A program made the translations under genes and the position numbers. Positions 18,026 through 27,214 of a DNA stretch of 38,549 bases are shown one piece after another. The notes beneath the pieces are model-generated. The model searched no databases. It was not told where the DNA came from and worked only from the letters and a program-made list of their open reading frames with translations. How positions within the stretch are numbered: the stretch's first letter is position 1; every line of letters starts with the position of its first letter. Source of the stretch: Paracoccaceae bacterium (GTDB lineage: Bacteria; Pseudomonadota; Alphaproteobacteria; Rhodobacterales; Rhodobacteraceae); NCBI GenBank assembly GCA_030066175.1, contig JASJCC010000012.1, positions 1 to 38,549 of the forward strand, written 5' to 3'.

Positions 18026-18235
18026 TCAGCGGATCGTTCCGGTAAAGACGTGCACCACAATGTCGTCACGGCCGATGCCCAGCTTGGCCAGTTCAGCGTC
18101 GGAAAGGGCGCGCAACGTCTTGATCCGCGCCGCCATGCGGCGGCTGCGGCGATCAAAGGGCGTGTCAAAAAGGCGGGCAAACCGCTTGCGCAGAGTGGGG
18201 CGGTCAGAAACAAAACTTGGGTCGAAATAGGCCAT
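18026..18235 (-). CDS. DUF1127 (YjiS-like) small basic protein
   Basis: The 69-residue product is Arg-rich, with RSRRMAARIKTLRALSDAEL and AKLGIGRDDIVVHVF matching the DUF1127 pattern of a basic helix followed by LSDxELxxLGixRxdI. Small DUF1127 proteins in alphaproteobacteria have been linked to RNA turnover and to phosphate or carbon metabolism. The short start at 18235 is chosen because CGGAG stands six bases upstream and the N-terminal extension of the longer frame has no family character. It converges on the ASCH gene. Confidence 0.88.
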   Translation of the reverse strand: MAYFDPSFVSDRPTLRKRFARLFDTPFDRRSRRMAARIKTLRALSDAELAKLGIGRDDIVVHVFTGTIR

Positions 18236-18453
18236 GTCAGGCTCCGAAAGGCAGCAAAAGCAGATGACGCCAGAATGCGCCATCGGCCGACATCGCGTAA
18301 GTCTGGAAAGCCTGACCCTTGACCAAAGACCGACCGGCACGGCCAACGACACGCCCGGGAACGGCACTGCCGGAAAAACAGGCACCCACGCCACCCCGCC
18401 CGGTCATCGCCCCCAGGATTTCAAGCCCAGACCCCAACCTGCGACAATATTGT

Positions 18454-18467
18454 TTGATCTGCGTCAA
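18454..18467. promoter_or_regulatory. FnrL/FNR-type binding site upstream of ctaD
   Basis: TTGATCTGCGTCAA is a perfect TTGA-N6-TCAA palindrome, the FNR/FnrL (or Dnr) consensus. It is centred about 116 bases upstream of the ctaD ATG, in the 341-base gap 18236-18576, where I see no gene. The position suggests oxygen-dependent control of ctaD. Activation or repression depends on the transcription start, which cannot be placed by eye. The divergent DUF1127 gene starts about 220 bases away and is a less likely target. Confidence 0.65.
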
Positions 18468-18576
18468 ATCCATCCATTGCTCGTAAAGGTGACGCATTCT
18501 AGAACATGCATCAGACATCGGGGCGCGGGCGGATTCCCTCCTTGCGCCCTTCGTGTATCACCAGCAGGAGGCAGAC

Positions 18577-20250
18577 ATGGCAGACGCCGCCATTCACGGC
18601 CACGAACATGAAGACGAACGGGGCTTCTTCACCCGTTGGTTCATGTCGACGAACCACAAGGATATCGGGATTCTCTACCTGATCACCTCGGCCATCGTGG
18701 GTTTCATCGCGGTGGCTTTCACCGTTTACATGCGCATGGAGCTCATGGAGCCCGGGGTGCAGTACATGTGCGCCGAGGGCGCGCGCTTTACCGCTGCAGC
18801 GGTTGCCGACTGTACGCCCAACGGGCATTTGTGGAACGTGTTGATCACCGCACACGGCATCCTGATGATGTTCTTTGTTGTGATCCCGGCCCTGTTTGGC
18901 GGTTTTGGCAACTATTTCATGCCGTTGCAGATCGGCGCGCCGGACATGGCGTTCCCGCGGATGAACAACCTGTCATTCTGGCTTTACGTGACCGGCACCA
19001 CTCTGGCGGTCTGTTCGGTGCTGGCGCCGGGCGGGAATGGCCAGCTTGGATCGGGTGTGGGCTGGGTGCTTTACCCGCCGCTCTCGACCAACGAAGGCGG
19101 CATGTCGATGGACCTGGCGATCTTTGCGGTGCACGTCTCGGGTGCGTCTTCGATCCTGGGTGCGATCAACATGATCACCACCTTCCTGAACATGCGTGCC
19201 CCGGGCATGACGCTCTTCAAAGTGCCGCTGTTCTCGTGGTCGATCTTTGTCACCGCGTGGCTGATCCTTCTGGCGCTGCCAGTGCTGGCGGGCGCGATCA
19301 CCATGCTGCTGACCGACCGCAACTTTGGCACGACATTCTTTGATCCGGCCGGTGGCGGTGACCCGGTGCTTTACCAGCACATCCTGTGGTTCTTTGGCCA
19401 CCCCGAGGTCTACATCATCATCCTGCCCGGGTTCGGCATCATCAGCCACGTGATCGCCACCTTCAGCCGCAAGCCGGTCTTTGGCTACCTGCCGATGGTC
19501 TGGGCGATCATCGCCATCGGTGCCCTGGGCTTTGTCGTCTGGGCGCACCACATGTACACCGTGGGGATGAGCCTGACGCAGCAGAGCTACTTCATGCTCG
19601 CCACCATGGTCATCGCGGTGCCAACAGGTGTGAAGGTGTTCAGCTGGATCGCCACGATGTGGGGCGGCTCGATCGAGTTCAAGACGCCGATGCTCTGGGC
19701 GTTTGGCTTCCTGTTTCTCTTCACCGTCGGTGGTGTGACGGGCATCGTGCTCAGCCAGGCGGGCGTCGACCGCGCTTACCACGACACCTACTATGTGGTT
19801 GCACACTTCCACTACGTGATGTCGCTGGGGGCCGTGTTTGCGATCTTTGCCGGGATCTACTTCTACCTGCCCAAGATGTCGGGCAGGATGTATCCCGAAT
19901 GGGCGGGCAAGCTGCACTTCTGGGCGATGTTCGTCGGCTCTAACCTGACCTTCTTCCCCCAGCACTTCCTGGGCCGTCAGGGCATGCCGCGGCGCTACAT
20001 CGACTACCCCGAGGCGTTTGCCTACTGGAACTATGTTTCCAGCTGGGGGGCGTTCATCTCGTTCGCGTCGTTCCTGTTCTTCTTCGGCGTGATCCTCTGG
20101 ACCCTGCTCCGCGGCGCCCGCGTCACCCAGAACAACCCGTGGAACGAATACGCGGACACGCTGGAATGGACCTTGCCCTCGCCGCCGCCCGAACACACGT
20201 TCGAGCAGTTGCCCAAGCAGGAAGACTGGGACAAGGGCCACGCGCACTAA
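18577..20250 (+). CDS. ctaD: Cytochrome c oxidase subunit I, aa3 type
   Basis: Catalytic subunit of the proton-pumping terminal oxidase. The 557-residue membrane protein has twelve expected helices. It shows the heme a ligand His93 ([11 protein letters not shown]), the D-channel entry Asp123 and Asn130 ([11 protein letters not shown]), and [16 protein letters not shown] with the Cu-ligand His, the pump Glu and the cross-linked Tyr. HHMYTVG carries the further copper histidines, PTGVKVFSW the K-channel Lys, and [12 protein letters not shown] the heme a3/a histidines. ATG 18577 is chosen for GGAG at 18567-18570. Subunits II and III and assembly genes are not adjacent, as in Rhodobacter. A strong shared terminator follows. 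Confidence 0.97.
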   Translation: MADAAIHGHEHEDERGFFTRWFMSTNHKDIGILYLITSAIVGFIAVAFTVYMRMELMEPGVQYMCAEGARFTAAAVADCTPNGHLWNVLITAHGILMMFFVVIPALFGGFGNYFMPLQIGAPDMAFPRMNNLSFWLYVTGTTLAVCSVLAPGGNGQLGSGVGWVLYPPLSTNEGGMSMDLAIFAVHVSGASSILGAINMITTFLNMRAPGMTLFKVPLFSWSIFVTAWLILLALPVLAGAITMLLTDRNFGTTFFDPAGGGDPVLYQHILWFFGHPEVYIIILPGFGIISHVIATFSRKPVFGYLPMVWAIIAIGALGFVVWAHHMYTVGMSLTQQSYFMLATMVIAVPTGVKVFSWIATMWGGSIEFKTPMLWAFGFLFLFTVGGVTGIVLSQAGVDRAYHDTYYVVAHFHYVMSLGAVFAIFAGIYFYLPKMSGRMYPEWAGKLHFWAMFVGSNLTFFPQHFLGRQGMPRRYIDYPEAFAYWNYVSSWGAFISFASFLFFFGVILWTLLRGARVTQNNPWNEYADTLEWTLPSPPPEHTFEQLPKQEDWDKGHAH

Positions 20251-20272
20251 GCGTTGTGTGACCATAGATTTG

Positions 20273-20301
20273 AAAAGCCCCGGAGCGATCCGGGGCTTTT
20301 T
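20273..20301. terminator. Bidirectional terminator between ctaD and the SDR gene
   Basis: AAAAGCCCCGG (20273-20283) and CCGGGGCTTTT (20290-20300) form an 11-bp perfect inverted repeat with a six-base loop, flanked by an A-run on the left and T-run on the right. It therefore terminates ctaD and the convergent minus-strand gene that ends at 20305. Confidence 0.92.
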
Positions 20302-20304
20302 GCG

Positions 20305-21093
20305 TTAGAGGGTATCGTAGGGGATGGGCTGCGTGCCGTCTGTGTCGAGCACGCCATAGGTTTGCGCCAGCCGCGCGGTTTCCAGCACCGCGCCGCTCAG
20401 CGTTTGCAGGTCCGGATCCAGAGCCAGCGCCGCGATCACCCGGCCGATAAACTGCGCCGTTTCGCGTTTTGGGTTGGGCTTGGGTTTGCGGTCGATCACG
20501 TGCCCGGGATAGAGCGACACGACGCTGACCCCGTGCGGCTTTAGCTCATGCGCCATGTCGCGGCTCATGGCATCCACCGACGCCTTTGCCGCGCCATAGA
20601 GCATGTTGCCGTAATAGCGCCGCGCCGCGTAGAATGAGATGTTGACGATCAGCCCGTTGCCCTGCCCGATCATCAGCGGCGCGGCGCAGGCAGTCGCGAC
20701 GTAGTTTGATCGCACGCCAACGATGTTCATCTCGTCCCAGAGCGCGTATGGCTGCTGCCAGAACGGTGCTTTCCACTTAAACCCCTTGTTGGCCGACCGG
20801 TTGCGCAGCCGCGCATAGCCGCCCCACGCGTTGTTAACGAGGATGTCCAGCCGGCCTTGCTCGGCTTCGATCTGCTGGAACGCGGCCTCAACCGCCGCAT
20901 CGTCGGCATGATCGCAAGGCAGCGCGATGGCCTCCCCACCGGCCTTGGCCACCTCGGCCAGTTTGCGGTCCGTCACACTGCGGCCGGTTGCGTAAACCGT
21001 GGCCCCGGCTTCGCAGAGCCCCGTGGCAATCCCCTTACCCACGCTGCGCGTGCCACCGGTGACCAGCGCCACTTTGCCCTCTAGGTTCGCCAC
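20305..21093 (-). CDS. Short-chain dehydrogenase/reductase
   Basis: NAD(P)-dependent oxidoreductase of 262 residues with a Rossmann fold. It shows the cofactor loop TGGTRSVGKG, then NNAWGG in place of the usual NNAG, and a catalytic Ser in NISFYAARRY. The Tyr-Lys pair is YGAAK, and a PG motif follows (SLYPGHVIDRK). GTG 21093 is chosen because GGAGG precedes it at suitable distance and the protein then starts at VANLEGKVALVTGG; an upstream ATG would add 22 residues of no family character. The extended region near 110-135 is longer than in classical SDRs. Substrate unknown. It converges on ctaD with a shared terminator. Confidence 0.88.
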   Translation of the reverse strand: MANLEGKVALVTGGTRSVGKGIATGLCEAGATVYATGRSVTDRKLAEVAKAGGEAIALPCDHADDAAVEAAFQQIEAEQGRLDILVNNAWGGYARLRNRSANKGFKWKAPFWQQPYALWDEMNIVGVRSNYVATACAAPLMIGQGNGLIVNISFYAARRYYGNMLYGAAKASVDAMSRDMAHELKPHGVSVVSLYPGHVIDRKPKPNPKRETAQFIGRVIAALALDPDLQTLSGAVLETARLAQTYGVLDTDGTQPIPYDTL

Positions 21094-21254
21094 GATCTTC
21101 CCTCCGCCTGATGCGCCACACGCTACCCGGTCGGGACGGAAGGCGCCTTGACATGCCACAACCCGATACCGCTTTCCGGCGCAAACGAGTGGTCCATGAA
21201 ACCTGCGCGGATTTCCCTCTTAACATCTGGGCCCAAGCCTCTATTTTGCCCGCC

Positions 21255-21746
21255 ATGCCGCATTCCTGGACCGAAACCACCGACACCCGCGCCGAGCTGC
21301 ATCTTTGGCCGCACAACTCCCTGCCGCCGCAGGGCTTTGCCGCGATGATCCTGGGCTTTTTCCTGTTCGCCTCGATCCCACTTTACGCGATGCTGGGCAC
21401 GGTGCTGCTTTGGGGGTTGCTGCCCTTCATGCTGGCGGCCACGGCCGGGCTTTACTATGCGCTGCGTCGCAATGAGCGGGACCGCCAGATCCTCGAGGTC
21501 CTGACCGTCACCCCGGATGAGACCCGCCTTATGCGCCGCAACCCAAAGGGCGACGTGCAGGACTGGCAAAGCAACACCTACTGGGTCAAGGTTGCCCTGC
21601 ACGAAAACGGCGGGCCGGTGCCCTTTTACGTGACCCTGTCGGGCAATGGCCGCGAGGTCGAGATTGGCGCCTTCCTCAGTGAGGATGAGCGCAAGGCGCT
21701 GTTTGCCGAGCTGCAGGATCACCTGCGGCGCCACTCCGCCGGCTGA
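21255..21746 (+). CDS. DUF2244 integral membrane protein
   Basis: The 163-residue product has two close membrane helices (about 32-75: GFAAMILGFFLFASIPLYAM and LLPFMLAATAGLYYAL) after a short polar N-terminus. A soluble domain follows that starts with RNERDRQILEVLTVTPDETRL, typical of DUF2244 proteins found near alphaproteobacterial oxidase and redox genes. ATG 21255 gives the usual family length; an upstream in-frame ATG at 21153 would add 34 residues. No clear ribosome site is seen. The next gene begins 22 bases after its stop, so the two may be cotranscribed. Function unknown. Confidence 0.8.
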   Translation: MPHSWTETTDTRAELHLWPHNSLPPQGFAAMILGFFLFASIPLYAMLGTVLLWGLLPFMLAATAGLYYALRRNERDRQILEVLTVTPDETRLMRRNPKGDVQDWQSNTYWVKVALHENGGPVPFYVTLSGNGREVEIGAFLSEDERKALFAELQDHLRRHSAG

Positions 21747-21768
21747 GCCACCGAAAGGCCCTGGACTT

Positions 21769-22680
21769 ATGGCGCAGGCCCCCGCCGCCCCCAAGCTGAA
21801 ACGCGCCGCCCTAAGGGCCGCTACCGCCGTGGTCGGGCCACGGATCGCGTCAGGGGGTGCGGCCCTGCTGCCGTCGGAACGGACCGCTTTGCAGTTGCGT
21901 TTGGCGGCCAAGGGGCGGGAATGGCGCCCAGCGGAACAGGTCACTTTTCTGATCCCTTTGGTGGGACCTGGGCATGTTACGGATTGGAGGGCGGTGACCG
22001 ACCGGCTGCAAACCACGCTGCAAAGCCTGCTGGCGCAGGACAACGCGCATTGGCAGGCGGTGATCTGCTGTCAGGAACGCCCCACCCTGCCCGATGACCC
22101 GCGGTTACACTTCCTGCCCTTCGACGATCCCACTCCGGGCAATGACAAGTGGCGCAAGCTGGCCGCGCTTTACGATCACCTGCCCCAGGTGGCGCAGGCC
22201 CCAGGCTATGCCATGAGCTTTGACGCCGATGATCTGCTGCGCCAGGGCACGGTGGCCGAGATGCTCAGCCGCCAGGCGCGCGGTGGTTACCTAGTGCAGT
22301 CCGGTTACGTGCTGGACCACGCCACGGGTGTCGCAGCGCTCGCCGACCGCCCCGGCCTACGCCAGCCCCTCAACAAGCCGTTCTGGAAGCTCTGCGGCAG
22401 CTGTGCGGCGCTCTACCATGCGCCCGACCTGCCGCAATCCACCGCGGCGCTGCGCGAAATGACCCAGCACGAGCACCGCATGTTCCCCTATCTCGCCACG
22501 CTGATGGGGCAAAGGCTGACGCCTCTGTCACGGCCCTCGGTGCTCTACGTGCTGAACCATGGCGAGAATTTCGGCGCGCGGCGCGGGCGGGTCGGGTTCA
22601 AGACCCGCTTTGTCGAACGCTTTCGCATCGATGATCCCGCCACCCTCGCCGAGATCAACCGCGACTTTACGCAGCCTTAG
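21769..22680 (+). CDS. Glycosyltransferase family 2-like protein
   Basis: The 303-residue protein has a GT-A-like layout: VTFLIPLVGPGHVTDWRAV as the first nucleotide-binding strand, LQSLLAQDNAHWQAVIC, and a metal-site-like SFDADD, which fits the DxD motif. A basic region precedes the C-terminus, with no membrane helix. The acceptor substrate is unknown; surface polysaccharide is the usual setting for such enzymes. It follows the DUF2244 gene by 22 bases. Its TAG (22678-22680) overlaps the opposing yqeY TAA (22677-22679) by two bases. Confidence 0.72.
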   Translation: MAQAPAAPKLKRAALRAATAVVGPRIASGGAALLPSERTALQLRLAAKGREWRPAEQVTFLIPLVGPGHVTDWRAVTDRLQTTLQSLLAQDNAHWQAVICCQERPTLPDDPRLHFLPFDDPTPGNDKWRKLAALYDHLPQVAQAPGYAMSFDADDLLRQGTVAEMLSRQARGGYLVQSGYVLDHATGVAALADRPGLRQPLNKPFWKLCGSCAALYHAPDLPQSTAALREMTQHEHRMFPYLATLMGQRLTPLSRPSVLYVLNHGENFGARRGRVGFKTRFVERFRIDDPATLAEINRDFTQP

Positions 22681-23147
22681 CCTGCCGCCGCTGACAGGCG
22701 CTGCTTGACCATTGGCCCGACGGCACCGAAGTCCATCTGGCCGGTGTAGTTGGCCTTCAGCTCCCCCATCACGCGGCCCATATCGCGGATCGACTCGGCG
22801 CCGACCTTGGCAACAGCGGTCTCGACCGCCTTGGCGACCTCATCATCGCTGAGCGCCTTGGGCAGGAATTCCTCGATCACCTCGATCTCACCCAGCTCAC
22901 GCTCCGCCAGGTCCAGCCGGCCGCCTTCCTCATAGGTGCGCGCGCTTTCGCGGCGCTGCTTGACCATTTTGCCAAGGATGGCAAGCACTTCGGCCTCATC
23001 GACGCCGTTTTCATTGCCATCGGCCCGGGCCGCTATATCGCGGTCCTTGATGGCGGCATTGATCAGCCGCAGGGTCGACAAGCGCTGTTGCGCCTTGTCT
23101 TTCATAGCCTGTTTCACCGCCGTAGTGACACGCGCACGCAAATCCAT
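22677..23147 (-). CDS. yqeY: GatB/YqeY-domain protein
   Basis: The 156-residue all-helical protein matches YqeY: RVTTAVKQAMKDKAQQRLST, LRLINAAIKDRDI, KMVKQRRESARTYEEGGR, LAERELGEIEVIEEFLPKAL and the C-terminal DFGAVGPMVKQRL. The domain equals the C-terminal tRNA-binding part of GatB. The exact role is unsettled, with tRNA-dependent amidation proposed. ATG 23147 is chosen for GAGGG five bases upstream; longer forms lack family character. It lies head-to-head with carA, an arrangement common in alphaproteobacteria. Confidence 0.92.
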   Translation of the reverse strand: MDLRARVTTAVKQAMKDKAQQRLSTLRLINAAIKDRDIAARADGNENGVDEAEVLAILGKMVKQRRESARTYEEGGRLDLAERELGEIEVIEEFLPKALSDDEVAKAVETAVAKVGAESIRDMGRVMGELKANYTGQMDFGAVGPMVKQRLSAAAG

Positions 23148-23270
23148 CGAAACCCTCATCCCAAAGTGTTTGACGAAACCCGAACCTACCCAATCGCGGG
23201 CCGGCACGCAAGCAAAGCCGAATGCCATAACCCCATGAAATACATACACATTCCAAAAACGCTGACCCCC

Positions 23271-23299
23271 TTGACCGGACCCGTCACACACCTTAGGTT
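23271..23299 (+). promoter_or_regulatory. Candidate sigma-70 promoter for carA
   Basis: TTGACC at 23271-23276 and TAGGTT at 23294-23299 are separated by exactly 17 bases and lie 34 bases before the carA ATG. The -35 box is strong and the -10 weak, which is common in Rhodobacterales. No arginine or pyrimidine operator was recognised. Confidence 0.5.
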
Positions 23300-23332
23300 C
23301 CGCGCAATTTGCCTGTCACCGGAGTCGCCGCC

Positions 23333-24484
23333 ATGTCCCTTGCCCCGGATCACCCCACCGCTTGCCTGGCGCTTGCCGACGGAACGCTGTTTTACGGACA
23401 GGGCTTTGGCGCCACCGGGCAGACCGAGGCAGAGCTCTGCTTCAACACCGCGATGTCGGGCTACCAAGAGATCATGACAGACCCGTCTTACGCCGGGCAG
23501 ATTGTCACCTTCACCTTTCCGCATATCGGCAATGTCGGCATCAACCCCGACGATGATGAAACCGGCGATCCGGTGGCCGCGGGCATGGTGGTGAAATGGA
23601 TGCCGACCCAAAGCTCGAACTGGCGCGCGACGCAGGAACTTTCGGCGTGGCTGGCCTCACGCGGGAGGATTGCCATCGGCGGGGTCGACACGCGCCGCCT
23701 GACCCGGGCGATCCGCCAGCAGGGCGCGCCGCATGTGGCGATGGCGCATAATCCCGACGGCCAGTTTGATATCGACGCGCTGGTCAAGGCCGCGCGGGCG
23801 TTTCCCGGCCTAGAGGGGCTGGATTTGGCCAAGGATGTCACCTGCGCGCAAAGCTATCGCTGGGATGAGATGCGTTGGGCCTGGCCGGATGGCTATAGCC
23901 GCCAGACCGCGCCCCAGCACAAGGTGGTCGCAATTGATTATGGCGCCAAACGCAACATCCTGCGCTGCCTCGCCAGCGCCGGTTGTGACGTCACCGTTCT
24001 GCCCGCCACGGCGACGGCCGAGGACATACTGGCGCACGAACCAGACGGTGTGTTTCTCTCCAACGGCCCTGGCGACCCGGCCGCCACCGGCACCTATGCC
24101 GTGCCGATGATCCAGACGCTACTGGACCAGACCAGCCTGCCGATCTTTGGCATTTGCCTTGGTCACCAGATGCTGGCGCTGGCGCTGGGTGGCAAGACCA
24201 TCAAGATGAATCACGGCCATCACGGCGCCAACCATCCGGTCAAGGAAGTCGAGACCGGCAAGGTCGAGATTACGTCGATGAATCATGGCTTTGCGGTCGA
24301 TAGTCAATCCTTGCCAACAGGCGTTCTGGAAACCCATGTTAGCCTCTTTGACGGCTCGAACTGCGGCATCCGCATGGCCGACCGACCGGTTTTTTCGGTC
24401 CAGCACCACCCCGAGGCGAGCCCCGGGCCACAAGACAGCTTTTACCTCTTCGAACGCTTTGCCAGCTCGATGGCGGCCGCCTGA
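23333..24484 (+). CDS. carA: Carbamoyl-phosphate synthase small (glutaminase) subunit
   Basis: Releases ammonia from glutamine and channels it to CarB for carbamoyl phosphate synthesis, feeding arginine and pyrimidine pathways. From ATG 23333, with GGAG eight bases upstream, the protein has 383 residues. It has the N-terminal CPSase-S domain (TEAELCFNTAMSGYQEIMTD) and a class I glutamine amidotransferase domain with the nucleophile Cys275 in FGICLGHQ, SNGPGDP, and the catalytic His-Glu in VQHHPEASPGP. carB does not follow; the next gene is a glycosyltransferase. Confidence 0.97.
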   Translation: MSLAPDHPTACLALADGTLFYGQGFGATGQTEAELCFNTAMSGYQEIMTDPSYAGQIVTFTFPHIGNVGINPDDDETGDPVAAGMVVKWMPTQSSNWRATQELSAWLASRGRIAIGGVDTRRLTRAIRQQGAPHVAMAHNPDGQFDIDALVKAARAFPGLEGLDLAKDVTCAQSYRWDEMRWAWPDGYSRQTAPQHKVVAIDYGAKRNILRCLASAGCDVTVLPATATAEDILAHEPDGVFLSNGPGDPAATGTYAVPMIQTLLDQTSLPIFGICLGHQMLALALGGKTIKMNHGHHGANHPVKEVETGKVEITSMNHGFAVDSQSLPTGVLETHVSLFDGSNCGIRMADRPVFSVQHHPEASPGPQDSFYLFERFASSMAAA

Positions 24485-24567
24485 GGCGCGCGCTGGTTTA
24501 AGAGACGATTAACCTCGCCTTAAAGAATTGTGTGGGAGGTCTCGTTCCAAGCCAATGGGACGAGGTT

Positions 24568-26451
24568 ATGAACACGCACAACATCCGTAGCCGAGAGACG
24601 GTTCTGGCGCAGGCGCAATCCCGCCGCGGCCAGCCGATCAGTCGTCTGCTGATCGATGACGGGCAGGTCGCCCCGCGCAGCATGCTTGGCGCCCTGGCCG
24701 AAAGCGAGCGGCTGAACGCCCCCCTGGTGCGTGTGTTGGAGGCCGAATCCCTGGCCTCGCGTGAGGATATTCTGCACGCGCAGGCCGATCATTGGGGCGC
24801 CTTGGTTGTTGGCCGGACCGACGTGCCGCCTGATCCGGCGCTGTCGGGTCTGCTTGATCCGGAGTTTTGTCTGCAGCACGGCGTGTTGCCCTGGATGCGG
24901 ATTGGCGAGACGGTGGTGCTGGCCACCTCCCGCCCCGACCAGTTCGACGCTTTGTTGGCGCATCTGCCCGGGGATTTTGGCCCGGTGATGATGGCGGTGG
25001 CGCTGGAAACTGACATCCACGCGGAAATCGCCAGCCGTTTTGGCGCCGCCCTGGCGCAGCGGGCGGAAGCGCGTGTGCCGCAAGACGAAAGCTGCCGCGA
25101 CATCAACGTGGCCTCAACACGCGGGCTCTGGGCCGGGGCCGTGTTTGCGCTGCTGGGCCTGGCCACGCTTGCCCTTGCGCCGCAGCTCTTCTTTGCCGTG
25201 GCGCTTGCGTTGGCCGTGACCTCGTTGCTGCTGGCGCAGGGTTTGAAACTCGCCGCCCTGCTGGCATCGGGCCGCCCCGCGCCCGCGCGTGCAGCCCTCT
25301 CGCAATCACCGTCAACACCCGTGTCGATCCTTGTACCGCTCTTTCGCGAAAAGGAAATCGCCGACACGCTGGTCGCGCGGTTAAGCCGGCTCAGCTATCC
25401 CAAATCACTGCTCGAGGTGCTTTTGGTGCTTGAGGCAGACGATACACAAACCCAGGCCGCCCTGGCCGGGACCACGCTGCCGCCCTGGATGCGGCTTGTC
25501 GAAGTGCCGCCGGGCAGTATCAAGACCAAACCGCGGGCGCTGAACTATGCCCTTGGCTTTTCGTCGGGCGACATCATTGGCGTCTACGATGCCGAGGACG
25601 CGCCCGCCACCAACCAGATTGACCGCGTGGTCGCCGAGTTTGCCCGCGCCCCGCCGCATGTCGCTTGCCTGCAAGGGATTCTCGACTTTTACAACCCGCG
25701 CGCCAACTGGCTGTCGCGGTGTTTTGCGATTGAATATGCCAGCTGGTTTCGTGTGCTGTTGCCCGGGATGGCGCGGCTTGGCTTTGCGATTCCGCTGGGC
25801 GGCACGACGATCTTTTTCCGGCGCAAGGCGCTAGAACATGTCGGCGGCTGGGACGCGCATAACGTCACCGAAGACGCCGATCTGGGCATTCGGCTGGCGC
25901 GCTACGGCTATGTCACGCGGCTGGTTCCCAGTGTCACGCGCGAAGAAGCGAACAACCTGTTCTGGCCCTGGATCAAGCAACGCTCGCGCTGGCTGAAAGG
26001 CTACGGCATCACCTGGTGGGTGCATTCGCGCAACCCGCGCCGGCTTTGGCGGGATCTGGGGCCGTGGCGGTTCCTGGGGATGCAATTGTTGTTCCTGACA
26101 ACACTGGTGCAGTTCATCTTTGCGCCGGTGCTGTGGTCGTTCTGGCTGATCCTCTTCGGTCTGCCACATCCCTTGTCCGGGATGATGGACAACCCCATGA
26201 CGATGGCCCTGATCGCCGTCTTCCTGAGTGCCGAGGCGATCTCACTTGTGGTCGGCGTTGCTGCGGTGGCGCGCAGCCCGCACCGGTCACTGGTTCCCTG
26301 GGTGCCGACGCTGATCGCCTATTTCCCTCTGGGCACGGCGGCGATCTACAAGGCGCTGTGGGAAACGATCACCAACCCGTTCTACTGGGACAAGACCTCA
26401 CATGGCCGCTCTGCGCCAGACAAACCCGGTGCGGATCTTGCAGAGGAATAG
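24568..26451 (+). CDS. Membrane GT2 polysaccharide synthase with N-terminal MshEN-like domain
   Basis: The 627-residue product begins with a soluble region of about 170 residues resembling the T2SS ATPase N-terminal/MshEN fold (QPISRLLIDDGQVAPRSMLG, LPWMRIGETVVLATSRPD). Two helices follow (about 185-230). A processive GT2 domain has VSILVPLFREKE, DAED at 341-344, TEDADLGIRL from 434 and QRSRW at 471-475, the BcsA-type Q(Q/R)xRW motif. Helices follow at about 500-600. MshEN domains bind cyclic di-GMP in some proteins, so this could be a c-di-GMP-responsive exopolysaccharide synthase; that is inference. ATG 24568 has a close GAGG; GTG 24532 is the alternative. Confidence 0.85.
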   Translation: MNTHNIRSRETVLAQAQSRRGQPISRLLIDDGQVAPRSMLGALAESERLNAPLVRVLEAESLASREDILHAQADHWGALVVGRTDVPPDPALSGLLDPEFCLQHGVLPWMRIGETVVLATSRPDQFDALLAHLPGDFGPVMMAVALETDIHAEIASRFGAALAQRAEARVPQDESCRDINVASTRGLWAGAVFALLGLATLALAPQLFFAVALALAVTSLLLAQGLKLAALLASGRPAPARAALSQSPSTPVSILVPLFREKEIADTLVARLSRLSYPKSLLEVLLVLEADDTQTQAALAGTTLPPWMRLVEVPPGSIKTKPRALNYALGFSSGDIIGVYDAEDAPATNQIDRVVAEFARAPPHVACLQGILDFYNPRANWLSRCFAIEYASWFRVLLPGMARLGFAIPLGGTTIFFRRKALEHVGGWDAHNVTEDADLGIRLARYGYVTRLVPSVTREEANNLFWPWIKQRSRWLKGYGITWWVHSRNPRRLWRDLGPWRFLGMQLLFLTTLVQFIFAPVLWSFWLILFGLPHPLSGMMDNPMTMALIAVFLSAEAISLVVGVAAVARSPHRSLVPWVPTLIAYFPLGTAAIYKALWETITNPFYWDKTSHGRSAPDKPGADLAEE

Positions 26452-26467
26452 CGCAGCGCGTGCCGCG

Positions 26468-27112
26468 TCAGATCTGCGCCTGCGCGTCCAGCTTCAGCCG
26501 CGTCACGAAGGCCACCGAAATGTGATCACGCAGGGCGGTATAGGCCGCATCCTCGTCGCGCCGCTTGATCGCATCAACGATGGCCTGGTGTTCGGCCATC
26601 GCAATCTCTCCCCGACCCTGCGCGGCCAAAGAGGTGGTGGCCATCAGCGCCATCGACCGGTGCACAAGGTCCAGCTGCTGCACCAGATACCGGTTGTGCG
26701 ACGAGAGATGGATCATCTTGTGAAACCGCCGATTGGCCCGCGCAAGCGCCGAGGGATCGCTGAGCAACGCGCGATCCTCGTCGATCATCTCTTGCAAGAC
26801 CTGGATTTCCTCGTTAGTGGCGTGCCGGGCGGCGAGACGTGCCGCCAGCCCCTCAAGCTCGGTCCGCACCACGTACAGCTCGGCCATCTGGTTGTGATCA
26901 AGCGACGCCACAATCAGCGAACGGCCATCGCGGGCAAGTAAGGATTGCGTCTCAAGCCGTTGCAAAGCCTCACGAATTGGCGTTCGAGACACACCGAACC
27001 GTTCGGCCAGTTCGCTTTCCACAAGGCGGTCGCCGGGCCGGTATGTGCCATTGTCGATCGCCTCGAGGATCAACGTATAGGCATCTTTTTGCGAGCTTCG
27101 TGTATCGGTCAT
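26468..27112 (-). CDS. GntR-family regulator, FCD subfamily
   Basis: The 214-residue regulator has an N-terminal winged helix (GTYRPGDRLVESELAERFGV, SRTPIREALQRLETQSLL). It also has an all-helical FCD effector domain whose metal-binding residues are visible: Asp/Arg in VVRTELEGLAARLA, His in RRFHKMIH, His in AEHQAIVDAI and His in RDHISVAF. Such regulators bind carboxylic acids. Start 27112 follows AGGAAGG. It is divergent from the HAD nucleotidase gene, which it may control, although no operator was recognised. Confidence 0.92.
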   Translation of the reverse strand: MTDTRSSQKDAYTLILEAIDNGTYRPGDRLVESELAERFGVSRTPIREALQRLETQSLLARDGRSLIVASLDHNQMAELYVVRTELEGLAARLAARHATNEEIQVLQEMIDEDRALLSDPSALARANRRFHKMIHLSSHNRYLVQQLDLVHRSMALMATTSLAAQGRGEIAMAEHQAIVDAIKRRDEDAAYTALRDHISVAFVTRLKLDAQAQI

Positions 27113-27214
27113 TCCGGCCTTCCTTTGGACAAGTTGCGCCACGATAGCCTTGCCTTGGCCAGACGATCAAGCACACCCATTGCCGGGCCCGGGCAACTGC
27201 CCTAGCTTGCGCGC

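Noticed and set aside
18237-18518. 93-residue minus-strand frame in the ctaD upstream gap
   Set aside because: It has no ribosome site or domain, and it covers the FnrL-type box.
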